Positions 11,298-22,304 of a stretch of DNA of 64,000 bases are shown here, piece after piece (position 1 is the stretch's first letter; each line of letters starts with the position of its first letter). Location of the stretch: the NCBI RefSeq assembly GCF_902459465.1, contig NC_047076.1, forward strand, positions 8,626,146 to 8,690,145. The letters run 5' to 3'. This stretch comes from Asterias rubens (taxonomy: Eukaryota; Echinodermata; Asteroidea; Forcipulatida; Asteriidae). The notes beneath the pieces are model-generated. The model did no database searches, was not told the DNA's origin, and saw nothing but the letters and a program-made list of their open reading frames with translations. A program made the translations under genes and the position numbers.

Positions 11298-14200
11298 TCA
11301 CGACAAACTCGCCTTCTCTAAACTTCTCGAAGCATCTTTCAACTTTCCAACCAAGTCCTGCATGAATTTTTCAAGAGAAATTATATGTTGGTGTTTTATT
11401 GTTAAAAGTGATGATGCTACAAGTATGCTTTCTACGTAACTAAATCCAATCAAGGTAAATCCCTCTTACACACACCAGGGTTGAGAGTCATTACTAACGA
11501 AAAAAGTCTGAAACTTGGATACAAATCTAAAGGTACATGTATTTTGAAATGATGCCATTTCTACCATTTGGCAACCCCTGGGGTTATAGATTCCAAGGAG
11601 CTTTTTGAAACGGTATCCAAAAGTATAACAATGACAAGATTTCTTTATTTGTTTAACAAAATATTGCCTGATTTTCTTAACCAGAAAACACCTGCAATCA
11701 TGGACCCTCCTTTGTTCAACTCTTTGTGATATCAACCATGGACCCATTGCCCCTTTTGTTATAGGTCCCCGGTTTGAATGTGGATACAAACCCACACACA
11801 CCTCAGCTACAAACTACTTGAGCATTCCAGTGCACTTCAGGCAACATTACAGGCCTGGAATTACATGGCAGGCATGGCATCTGTTGCCCCATGTCTTGAT
11901 TTTGGCCTTGGTGCCCTTCAACAAAAGTTTCCCGTTGACTTAATAATAAGTCAATGACCAATTGAAGTCACCAACTGCGAGGATGAACAGCACCAATCTA
12001 TGTACAAGTCAGCATAGATGCATTTACCATAAACCTATCATATTGCAAGCTGGCATTGTTAATCTATCAATTAAAACACAGTGGGTGATATTGATTGGTT
12101 GAACAGTGGGAGGGTTGACTGTGTACTGTGTAGATGCATTAACCACATGATATCATATTGCAGGCTGGCATACATCATTTAAAACCTTGGTGGACAATAA
12201 TGAAAGGTCAGCCAGTAGGAGGGTTGACTGTGTACTGAGCATATATACAATCACCACACATCATCAGACTAGCTTAACTTTTCATAATTCAAAACCACAG
12301 TGGAAAATACTGAATGGTCAGAGAGTAGGAGGGTTGACTGTGTGCTGTGCAGGATGCAGTCACCCTTTTTTCATATTTCAGGTTGACATAATTTGTCATC
12401 ACTCAAAGCCACAGTGAAAGATGGTTACACACTTGGGGGTAATAAGCTCAAACTTTATAATTCTGTCTATGATTTGATGACAGGTTCCCTGTGTGGGTAG
12501 TATATGATTACCCACTTCCTCAAAAGGCACCTGGGTATTACACCATTCAGCCTCAATTTGGTTACATTGATTTGAGTATGTGAGGTAAACAAGATAGCTG
12601 CAAGTTTTGCTCAATTTGTGCGAGGACCATAGAAATATATCCCAGAGGTCGCTGAGCTCGGCAGCCCTCTGTGTCATCTGTGGACGCCGCGTATCATTAC
12701 CATGCGATACCTGATGTACGGCAAAATGGCATCGAACATACACTGTTTCTGCGTGTTTTCTCCAGAAGACGAACAGAGTATACTGTACCAAACTTTGAGA
12801 CCAAACCGGCTCTTTTCAGAGCCAACACTCACCCTACGAGATTCACGCGTGGTTGTACCCGCAAGTTTACTATTTATTTATAGTTTCTTCTTAAGTATTT
12901 TCATTGATTCATGAGGTCTACTGTATGCCAAAATATTTTGCCAGGTAAGTATGGCAAAACATTTTGCCATACACACGTTAAAAAATTTGCATCAAGCGTT
13001 CTCCGGGTTCTATTTCTATGGCGAGGAGTTTACCTGGAGTTGCTCCAAGGAGCATGAGAACTGGACGTCCTTTGTCGCATTCTGAAGCCCTTCTTCTGTC
13101 TTCAGTGTGATGAGGTAAGAAGCCTCATTGATCTTGTCAACATGATTGCTCTGTTAGAAAAGAGAAAAATGGTTTTAAAAGATGATAAAGATTGACAGGC
13201 CGATTGACAGATAGAGAGAATTAGTCTAAATTCTTTACAAGTCTTCCGTCTGGTTAGTTTAATTCAATCCAATTCAAGTCAACATTTATTTCATACTACT
13301 CTTCTCAAGATATAACGCATTCGAAATATTACATTGATTAGCAATTAATGAGCACAGAGGATGGGGGAAAACAAAATAGTTAATCTCTGTTAACCAAAAT
13401 AAAGAGAGTATGAGGCCGTCAGATTCAACCAAGGCTTGTAGAAGACAGCCTAGACAGACCAACTACAAACAAGGAGACAAGACACACAGGTAACAAGAAA
13501 ACATTTACAAAAAACAGACTGGGTTGCTTTGAGAGAAATATGTATAAACTAGCAATCCTAAAGCAAACAGCTAATGACATAATGTAGGAGCTGGACTGAC
13601 TATAAAAGAAAGCTATGCCAGTGGTCCCCGGTTTGAATCCTACCTCAGAGCGGAGCCTTGCATGTGGATTGGGTTTTCTATCCCTACCCGATTGCTTGGG
13701 CTTCCTCCTGAAGCCTTTTTTAGGCATCTGAAAGCACACACAATTTGTGCAACAAGGATGTTTTCATATTCTCTTGCAACTCCGATTGCCAATTGAGTCA
13801 AAATTTTCATATTTTTTTTTAATTTTATGCATGTAGGGTTGTACACTACAGTGACAAAACTGGTCTTTGACAATCACTGAAGGTGACCTGGGGTCGATTT
13901 TACAAAGAGTAAAGACTAGTCTTAGGAGATACTAAAAAGTTTAGGATCTAACTCAAGATTAGACTAGTCTTAACTCTTTGTGAAATTCTCCCCCCGTACT
14001 GTACCTTCATATAGTAGTCTAGTCTCCAGTCAACATCCACAATGTGTGGATGAGACTGCCTGATGTTCCCAAGGAGGACTCGAACCTCCTCCTTCTGGTC
14101 CAGGAAAACGTTGATGAAGCCGTTTGTTCTATCGGTATTCCATTTACAGTCTTCTAGCAGTGTGCTGAAAAGAACGACAAGGATGCAACAAATTCAATCA

Positions 14201-16703
14201 GGGGTGGAATTAACTTAACAGTGTCTTTAAAGGCACTGGACACTACTTAATTACTCAAAACAATTGTTAGCATAAAAACTTGTTTGGTAAGGAGCAATGG
14301 ATAGCTGTTGATGGTATAAAACGTTGTGAGCAACAGCTCCCTCTAAAGTAATGTAGTTTTTGAGAAAGAAGTAGATTCTCAGTAAAATATTTGAATTGAT
14401 TTCGAGACCTCACGCGTGAGGTCTCAAAATCAAGCATCTGAAAGCACACAACTTCGTGTGACAAGGGTGTTTTTTCTTACATCATGCAACTTCGACGACC
14501 AAGAGTTCAAATTTTCACAGGTTTGTTATTTTGCGCATATGTTGAGATACACCAAGTGAGAAGACTGGTCTTTGACAATTACAAACCTAATACTTGATGA
14601 GTTGGCATCATGTTTGGCGCCCTCTAGTGCTAATGTAGAGAGAGCACCATAGGCTTGTTTTAAGACTGCAGCATCCAACGATTGCAGGATTTCATCATCT
14701 GTTTAAGAACATACAATATTTTTATGGTAATTTTTAAAATGATCTTTGGAAATTAAATATTCTTTAGTAGAGTTGGGACTTTGACTGGTAAACTGTACAA
14801 AAAAGTATTAAAATTCTTTCAAAAATTCCTCAATGATTAAGCGAAACCCAGGCCAGTTTAAAAACAAAGAAACAAATTTAAATAAAAATTAAAAGCACTT
14901 GACTTTCTTCCTTTGTGATAGATGTTAACGTTGCATAGGGGACAAAGAATATGATTTGTCTTTACCCATATACACCAATATGTGTAACGGTAAGCACTTT
15001 AAACTGAGTACTTTTCCCTGAGCACTGGGGGGAGGGACACAGGCAAATCACATGGGTGGGATCCGAGCAGATATCTCACCACTTAAATCTTATTTGGAAT
15101 TGGTAAAAAAAAAAAAAAAAATTCAGGTGGACCCCAATTTTTTTTTTACTTACTCTGCCTTTTTATCTTGTCTTTAGGTCTTGATTATATGAGTATTGAA
15201 CTTGCACTTGCAGTCTGAATATTTGTAAACTTAGCAAATAGGTTTTTATTTTTATTTTAACAAACAGCTACTGAGCAAATTAACAACAATTGTGTATTAT
15301 TACTAATACTAATTATATTAAGCATGTTGAGGGGGGCGGGGGCTAACAGGTAACACAGTAAACCAAAAAGAAGTCAGACAAAAAAATTGTTTACATTTTA
15401 TTTAAAAATAAAAAGTTATTCAACATCGATACGACAACACAACAGCTCAATAATGACAACAATTTAACGATGCCATTGCCAAGCTTTTTAAAAGACAGGC
15501 TTAACTCGAGTTACAATTTTCATCAAAAAAAGTAAACCTAGTCAAGAAGAGGCCCTCTTCTTGACTAGGTTTACTTTCTTGTCCCTCTGTCCCTCTGAGG
15601 GACAAGAAAGAAGAAGAAAGGTAAATTTGTTGATTTGTGCTGCAGTGTGTGGAAAGGTAAATGTTACTGAATAGAAGCTCTATCTTCTTTGACTGGAAGT
15701 AGGGTCCTGTATTTCAATTTGGCTTCCCTCAAGGAGACTCAACATTTCGAAAAAGGAGTACAAGTGCCACTAGCCTAGCAGGCAGCAGCAGCTGCTAGGT
15801 GCAGCGACCCATGTTATTACTTAAGGGAATAAAAGGGTAGCGACGAGTTCTTTCACGGCCGTTTAAAACAGGCAGGGTCATTGCCGTGTGATACCTTTAT
15901 AACACGGCAAAGACCCTGCAAGGTTTTAAATGGCCATTAAAGAACGAGTCACTACTCTTTGTCTTTTATTCCCATAATATTCATAAATGCCTCTTTGGTT
16001 AAAAGGCGTAATAAAGTAAGAAACTCTGTAAAACTTATCCGTTTCCGACGTGCTTGAGCTCTGTACATGTATGTACAATGTACATGTGCTACTTCCGTGT
16101 GTTGCATTTATGACTGAGACGCCTATTTCCAACAGTTTCCGGTTCCGTTTGTGCGTGTATGGTCTTGGTGCAACACGTTTTCGTTTTCATTTCACAGTCA
16201 CACATAGCGCGGCAAACACACCGACAGCGCCCGCAACAAGAAACGTCTTGCACCAAGACTAGTCTTGCACCAAGACTAGCGCGGAGGATCCGCTCACAAC
16301 CGGTTATAAAACACTGATCAAATTCAAAGGTCAGAGGGTTTAACTTTAATTTTAAACACCCCCCACGTGACGCGCTCTCACTAATAGGAATAGCGAAACT
16401 GTCTGAGGTATTTATGAAAAATTTGTTTAACATAGCTGTTACCATGGTCAGTGTTAGAGTAACGCGGGTTAGTTCTAATAAATAAGTAATATTAAAAAGG
16501 TAATAATATTAATAGAAAGAAATAGAATAAAAATAAGAATGTTTTTGTAAAGGAAACCGCCCACCTTGGAAAGACCTTGCTTTCGCTCGTTTAAAGACAT
16601 CTTCGAAAACCTTCTCGACAAGATACGTGTAGGCCTCGTTTGGAAGGTGGCCCGAGTCGCCTGCAAGCTGTAAACCTTCCTGAACTTCGGCAGAAACCTC
16701 CAT
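11298..16703 (-). CDS. COMMD3: COMM domain-containing protein 3
   Basis: COMMD3 is a subunit of the COMMD/CCDC22/CCDC93 (CCC) module of the Commander complex. The complex acts on endosomes in recycling of membrane cargo and modulates NF-kB and cullin signalling. Five exons read on the minus strand: 16703-16565 (ATG), 14698-14587, 14164-14005, 13150-13034 and 11357-11298 (TGA). Phases join exactly to give 195 aa, the usual family length. Recognition blocks are TLLEDCKWN, the COMM-domain entry VDVDWRLDYYMK, and the C-terminal QFSCSLEQLQ followed by DLVGKLKDASRSLEKA. The start is the first Met of a short exon that matches the family N-terminus. The exon 2 donor (GTTTGT) is weak and abuts a MITE. 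Confidence 0.95.
11990..12420. repeat. ~115-bp tandem repeat, array 2
   Basis: Three to four units share GGAGGGTTGACTGTGTACTG and the CAGGCTGGCAT block with array 1 at 8625-9000. It lies in the last COMMD3 intron. Confidence 0.7.
13893..13990. mobile_element. Short MITE next to COMMD3 exon 3
   Basis: Inverted ends face each other: CGATTTTACAAAGAGTAAAG with AGACTAGTCTTA at left, and TAAGACTAGTCTTAACTCTTTGTGAAAT-type sequence at right. The element ends about 15 bp from the exon 3 donor at 14004. Confidence 0.7.
14229..14586 (-). mobile_element. TTAA-MITE copy 1, truncated at COMMD3 exon 2
   Basis: The left end (TTAAAGGCACTGGACACTA) and interior match the family. The right terminus is missing: homology runs to about 14580, and the exon 2 border is at 14587. 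Confidence 0.85.
14937..15090 (-). mobile_element. SINE family B copy
   Basis: GGGGACAAAGAATAT, the TACACCAATATGTGT block and a decayed tRNA-like end (GGGTGGGATCCGAGC) match the copies at 26403-26600 and 26662-26820. It lies in COMMD3 intron 1. Confidence 0.55.
15528..15612. repeat. Adjacent perfect hairpins
   Basis: AGTAAACCTAGTCAAGAAGA is followed at once by its exact complement. A second hairpin uses CTTTCTTGTCCCTC and its complement. Both lie in COMMD3 intron 1. Confidence 0.85.
15838..15962. mobile_element. Foldback element
   Basis: The arms run from GTAGCGACGAGTTCTTTCA to the inverted TTAAAGAACGAGTCACTAC, with TGCCGTGT/ACACGGCA near the centre. No coding content was seen. Confidence 0.65.
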
Positions 16704-16811
16704 TTAAGAGACTTATTCCGGTCTGCAACACACCAGAAATTGTAGTTTTGTTCAGGTCTAGTCCCCTTTCTTACCTACCAAATTGCTAGCGTATATAATG
16801 CATTGATAATG

Positions 16812-16972
16812 GTACCATAGACCTTTTCGCAAATACTGGGGCGCGCGCGTTAAGCTTGGAATTAGGTGCATTGTGGTCTAGCTGGTATCCAAATTTGATC
16901 CATATCTATCCCACAATGCACCTCATTCAACAGTCTGCGCTTGCGCATTGGTATTTGCGATAAGGTCTATGT
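16812..16972. mobile_element. 161-bp MITE upstream of COMMD3
   Basis: The ends are inverted: TAGACCTTTTCGCAAATAC at the left and the complement of TAGACCTTATCGCAAATACC at the right. It starts about 110 bp upstream of the COMMD3 ATG, so it may lie in the promoter. Two head-to-head copies occur at 28672-28973. Confidence 0.85.
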
Positions 16973-17317
16973 TGATATAGAGGACGTCAACACCGCCCTC
17001 TTCTGTTATGTTTGGTTCAATGTGACCTTACGAATTAGTAATGTAACACCCCCATCGAGAACTTGCAATAATGTAGACCTTTCTACTGTTGATAAACAAA
17101 CCTCGTTGATTGACATGGACGGCCAAGTAAGCAAAACATGCTTATTTTTATGATTTGAGCATGATTTGAGGCATTATGGTGATGATCAATCTGGTTTGGT
17201 CTACCGCAAACCAATTGCTAACTTATGTTATGAAAAACCCTTTCTAAACTTTTTTTTCTTTTAATAAAAGTACCTCAATTCATTGTTTGCTTTGTTTCCA
17301 ACACTTTCGAACATATT

Positions 17318-17575
17318 TTACAATATTTTGTGCAACATTGTTATACGAACTGTGTCTATGATCTGTTTTTGCTTTGTAATGGCTTTCCCATAAAGTTTTC
17401 CAAACTCAGTTGTAGCTTGCAAAAACTTGGGAGGTGACAGACGTTGCAATCGGTCTAAACATGGTCTAAGGTATAACACTGCGCCTACCGCACACACCCA
17501 TAGCTCTTTGCGCTTGGCTCTGATAAAGAGGGGTGGTAATTTATCCAGATCCAGCACAAAATTATTACTTAGCAC
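17318..17575 (-). CDS. Possible small ORF or exon, 85 aa, unknown
   Basis: The frame encodes 85 residues with protein-like composition, including ELWVCAVGAVLYLRPC and ATTEFGKLYGKAITKQKQ. It has no repeats and low-complexity content is low, unlike the many chance frames nearby. I do not recognise a family. It could be a single-exon gene, a terminal exon, or a relic of a mobile-element protein. Confidence 0.25.
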   Translation of the reverse strand: MLSNNFVLDLDKLPPLFIRAKRKELWVCAVGAVLYLRPCLDRLQRLSPPKFLQATTEFGKLYGKAITKQKQIIDTVRITMLHKIL

Positions 17576-18050
17576 CGTTGTATGTTAATTTAAAGCAGGT
17601 TTTTGAAGCTAATTGTGGGTCCACTAGGCTATGTTTGCGTAACGCGAGCGGCATCTCCGGGATATTATCTCAGTGGTTATATACTTATAGCTCACGGTGT
17701 TGATGGGAGTGTAAAGGATAGGCTGTATGACCAGCTCTCATTTGAACACGTTCTTATCAAGGTGGGCTAGTAGGTAGCAGGGGGGTTCTGTCTCTTTAAA
17801 CTAATCCTGTGGCGTCACTCTATTTCTAAAAGTTTTATTTTTACGACGATCTATTTATCTACACTTGTGTAGATTGAGTGTAGATTCATCACAAACTTGA
17901 AAATTACTGCCTTTCCAAACTGAAAGAAAGCATGAAGTGCAACAAAACATAGCTGAAAATAATATGTTTTCTTTCAAAACAAAAACAGTTCCAGTTGAGA
18001 AAAACTACTTTAGTAATACAATTTACTGCATTACCAATAACAACTGCTGA
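17576..18050. other. Intergenic, nothing recognised
   Basis: No exon-like frame or repeat boundary was found between the small ORF and the MITE cluster that begins at 18051. Confidence 0.5.
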
Positions 18051-18214
18051 GCCCCAAGTTTCATAAAGCATGCGAGCACGAAAATTTGCTAAGCAAATAA
18101 AATGTATTGCAGAGCAGAAACAGAATAAGATGTTATCCCCACTAAAGTTTTGCTTAGCACAGAAATTTGAAATGCAGTATTTTCTGCTGTAAACAGCTTT
18201 ATGAAATGAGGCCC
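18051..18214. mobile_element. CCAATTTCATA-type MITE
   Basis: The ends are inverted: GCCCCAAGTTTCATAAAGCA at the left and AGCTTTATGAAATGAGGCCC at the right. The internal GCTAAGCAAA motif is shared with the family copy at 43978-44222. Confidence 0.75.
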
Positions 18215-18558
18215 AGCCTGTATCTACCACCATTATTTCTTGGTCTGCTTCGTTTTATACCATAAGTTCCCACCATTATGTATGAAATAATTTTGCACAA
18301 TACAAAAGATTACGCATGTCTCATACAGAAACAATGTGTTTATTTGCATTTAAGTACATCTCTTTGAATTTATTTTATTTTATAATGTCTATTTCTTGTT
18401 TATTTTATGAGCTTATACTATAACTACTTGGCATATCTTTATGAATACAGCAGGGGGGAATAAGGAAGACATGGGAGTGGTTAATTCGTCCCCCACCAGC
18501 CGCTATAATTGTTAAATATTTTATTTCGCGAACGATTTCAGTCAAATAGCGTATACAT

Positions 18559-18943
18559 AAAGACAGTGGACACTATCGGTAATCGCTCCCAATTGACTTT
18601 TTAACAATCAATGGAGCTGTTGATAGTAACAATACAAAAAGCACTGTGGGAAACGGCTCCCTCTAAAGTAACATGGTTTTTGCGAAAGAAGTAACTTGTC
18701 ATTAAAGTATTTGAATTTGATTTTGAGACCTCAGAATTAGATTTTGAGGTCTCGAAATCAAGCATCTGAAAGCACACAACTTGTGCGACAAGGACGGGTT
18801 TTTCTTCCATTAGTCTCTCGCAGCTTTGACGACCATGCAATTGAGCTCAAATTTTCACAAGTTTGTTATTATGCATAATGTTGAGATACACCAAGTCAAA
18901 AGACTGGTGTCTGAAAATTACCAATAGTGTAAAGTGTCTTTAA
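18559..18943 (-). mobile_element. TTAA-MITE copy 2
   Basis: Both termini are present (AAAGACAGTGGACACTATC at the left, complement at the right). The central palindrome, GAGACCTCAGAA against TTGAGGTCTC, is also present. Confidence 0.9.
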
Positions 18944-18965
18944 ATACATGTTAGAGTGCATGGAG

Positions 18966-19115
18966 GGCCCAATTTCATAAAGCCTGTAAGCCGCACAAAC
19001 TAGCTGAGCATAAATTATTGCTTTTCACATACAGGTTTAATACCAGTCACACTTGTCACTGACTTGTGCCCCACTCAAAATTAGCTTAGCAAAGAATTTG
19101 TCAAGCATCACCCAA
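18966..19115. mobile_element. CCAATTTCATA-type MITE, partial
   Basis: It begins GGCCCAATTTCATAAAGCCT and includes AGCTTAGCAAAGAATTTG. The right terminus is not clear. Confidence 0.55.
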
Positions 19116-19158
19116 GGGCGGCCATTACTCAAAGCATGATGGTTTATGTTTCAGAAAA

Positions 19159-19255
19159 ATGCCACACAAACACCGTCTACGTGTACATTTATGCCACACA
19201 AACACCGTCTACGTGTACATTTATGCCACACAAACACCGTCTACGTGTACATTTA
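19159..19255. repeat. 32-bp tandem repeat, three copies
   Basis: The unit ATGCCACACAAACACCGTCT continues with ACGTGTACATTT and repeats at 19159, 19191 and 19223 with no mismatch seen. Confidence 0.9.
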
Positions 19256-19746
19256 GCCCCTTTTGAGGCTCGTCTGTACCATGTTAATAGTCAACCAACC
19301 ATGAAGTTGCTTTTTGCATAGCAAATTCATATTAACGAGGTAATTAAGCATAAGGCAGTGTGACAATGGACTAAATTTTATTCGAGGTTTGGTGATCGTG
19401 GTACGTTAGTATTTGAACTTTCGGGATGCAATTTTCCACTGGCGCTTTTCAATGAGGATGTGTTTTTGTCTGTTTGTTTGTTTGTTTGTTTGTTTAGATT
19501 ATCTCCAGTCAAGAGAACTCGGCAAACTCCCACAAGGGGGTATAAACACTGGCGACAGCCAGTCGTACAAACATTGGTTTAACGTCTTTATGATTATGAA
19601 TTGCACAAATCAAGAAATTTTGAGTTAAGTCCAGGCGACATTACTTGTTCATAGTCATAGTGAAATCTGGGAGATTCGAACCCACAACCTTGTGATTGCA
19701 CCCCTGAAGTTTAACCACTGTTTCTTTAAGTACTTTACTTTAGTTT

Positions 19747-20056
19747 AAAGGCAGTTGACACTATTGGTAATCGTCAAAGACTGGTGTACCTCACATGTGC
19801 ATAAAATAACAAACCTGCTCAATTGGCCGTCGAAGTTGCGAAATAATAATGAAAGAAAAATACCCTTGTCACACGAAGTTGTGTGCTTTCAGATGTTGAT
19901 TTCGAGACCTCATAATCTAATTCTGAGGTCTCGAAATCAAATTCGTGGAAAATTACTTCTTTCTCGAAAACTACGTTGCTTCAGGGAGCCGTATCTCACA
20001 ATGTTTTTATATTAATAATTATTTTGAGTATTTACCAATAGCGTCCTCTGCCTTTA
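19747..20056 (+). mobile_element. TTAA-MITE copy 3
   Basis: The left end TTTAAAGGCAGTTGACACTA and the right end CAATAGCGTCCTCTGCCTTTA match the family. The middle is somewhat shortened. Confidence 0.85.
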
Positions 20057-20501
20057 CGTAATGGCTGTTTAATAACAGTTGTATATCATTGTCGGACCCA
20101 GGAAGTTATATGGAAGTGACATGTGACCGTTACATTTTTGGCAGATAAAAGTTTCTAATAACGGCCATGCTATGTACGCATGCTAGAGGCGAAGTTAACA
20201 ATTCGATTGTTTTAATCCTATATAAATATGTATACAATAAAACGACTACGTGAAAGTTTCATTTCAAAAGATGGCCGTGTTTTTTTTTAGATCTCGCCGA
20301 AAATTCGGTGCGGTTATAATTGTTATGTCCATAGGGGCCTACTCGGAAGAACAATATCCAAAAGAACGCACAAACGCTTCTCAGATTCAAATTTTGAGAA
20401 AAAAAATGATATCTTTTTCATAACCAAATTTAACATTATAACATTGTCATAGCTCATATACTGCAGTGTTTTCAAGTATATTGAAGAAAATGTCCGCTCT
20501 T

Positions 20502-20820
20502 AAAGACAATGGACACTAATGGTAATTGTCAAAGCCCAGTCTCACTTGGTATCTCTATATGCACAACAAACCTGTGAAAATTTGAGCTCAATTGGTCGTC
20601 GAAGTTGCGAGATAATAATGAAGGAAAAAACACCCTTATCACACTAAGGTCTCGAAATCAAATTCGTGGAAAACTACTGGTTTCTCAAAAACTACGTCAC
20701 TTCAGAGAGAGCCGTTTCTCACAATGTTTTATACTCAACCTCTCCACATTACTCGTCACCAAGTAAGGTGTTGTGCTAATAATTATTTTGAGTAATTACC
20801 AATAGTGTCCAGCGCCTTTA
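20502..20820 (+). mobile_element. TTAA-MITE copy 4
   Basis: The left end is AAAGACAATGGACACTAATG and the right end is CAATAGTGTCCAGCGCCTTTA. The middle has lost the left half of the central palindrome. Confidence 0.85.
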
Positions 20821-21162
20821 GATGATGTTCGAAGAAGCTGAAAACCTACAAAATGCAACCGCTGGTTACAACACAAATTTAAAGATGTGTTGATGCTGAA
20901 ACTTTTGGGTGGTTTTCCTCGATTTCCTTAATATAATCACAAACTTGTACAGGGTTGTTATTTAAAGATGCTTGTTAACACAAAACATTATTACTGTCTG
21001 CGACTATTTTGTCAGCTCACAACTCAATACTGTATAATATACATTTTAAAACTAATTACATAAATACAATAAAACAACTTAAGGTAAACAAAATCCAGCA
21101 ATTGAGGACTCGGGTACAAATTGCATGCGCAAAATAATTGTAGCTTGCCGCTTTTGTTATAT

Positions 21163-21561
21163 AAAGGCACTGTACACCGCCTAATTGTCAAAGACCAGTC
21201 TTCCCGTGACTTGGTGTATCTCAACATAATATGCATAAAATAATAAACCTGTGAAAATTTTGACTCAATTGGTCGTCGAAGTTGCGAGAGAACAATGGAG
21301 GAAAAAACACCCTTTTCGCACAAGTTGTGTGCTTTCAGATGTTCAGAACTCGAAACCACAGCTGAGGTCTCGATCCAATTCAAATATTTTAGTGAGAAAT
21401 TATTTCTTGCTCAAAAACTATGTTTACTACTTTAGAGGGAGCCGTTTCTCACAATGTTTTATAATATTAACAGCTCTCCCCATTGCTCGTTACAATTTAC
21501 CAAGTAATATCTTATGTTAACAATTATTTTGAGAAATTACCAATAGTGCCCAGTGCCTTAA
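21163..21561 (+). mobile_element. TTAA-MITE copy 5
   Basis: The termini (AAAGGCACTGTACACC and GTGCCCAGTGCCTTAA) and interior match the family. Confidence 0.85.
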
Positions 21562-21623
21562 GTCCCTGCAGCACCGTCACGCGCGAAATTAATTACTGCA
21601 GGCCCTATGGGGAGACTTACAGT

Positions 21624-21773
21624 GGGTGCGTTCGTTTAGCTTCCCTGGGTCGACCCCGGTGTGTGGCGGTTTTTTTTCCAGGACGAACGTGGGTAATTAC
21701 CTGCACACGTTCGTCCTGGAAAAAAAAACCGCCACACACCGGGGATGACCCAGGGAAGCTAAACGAACGCACC
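21624..21773. mobile_element. Near-perfect foldback transposon, 150 bp
   Basis: GGGTGCGTTCGTTTAGCTTC at the left is exactly inverted at the right, and the arms pair almost completely to a small centre (GTAATTAC). A half element is found at 23932-23963. Confidence 0.9.
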
Positions 21774-21841
21774 CAATAACTGAGTATCATTGATGACGTC
21801 AGGTCACATGGGTTATGAATATGGAAAGGGTTAACCTTCAA

Positions 21842-22304
21842 AATGGCAGGTAACTATACATGTATCCATGAATTACTGCTATTAAAACTCAACTCGCTCT
21901 GCGGGTGACCTTTTCCAGAGCTGTGTATTGGGAGAGTTGTGAGACCATTTTTCTTTGGTCATATTAATGCTGGGACGCAATTTTTTGGTCCAAATGTAGC
22001 ACAACTCAGTGTGCAGACTAGTCTGGCACCCTATGTGCACTGCATGCAGAAGGGGGAAGCTACTCAACTCATGAACTCTCTCAATCTCAATACACAGCTC
22101 ATCAGACATACATTGAAACTTGTTGGGCATCCAACTTGTATTGTGTATGGTATGGTGCACAAACATAACTACCAGGAAATGTACATCATTGTTGTCGTAG
22201 GCCTACTGCATGTGTAGACCTACAGTAATAGCTTATTATTGCTGGCTGGCATCATTCAAAAGGCACAATGGTTGATATCAAAATGGTCATACAATAAAAC
22301 TTGT
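21842..22304. other. Downstream of the glycosyltransferase gene
   Basis: This stretch follows the B3GALT-like stop codon on the minus strand. It includes a lone unit of the ~105-bp repeat at about 22235-22300. The open frames here do not look like protein. Confidence 0.4.
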
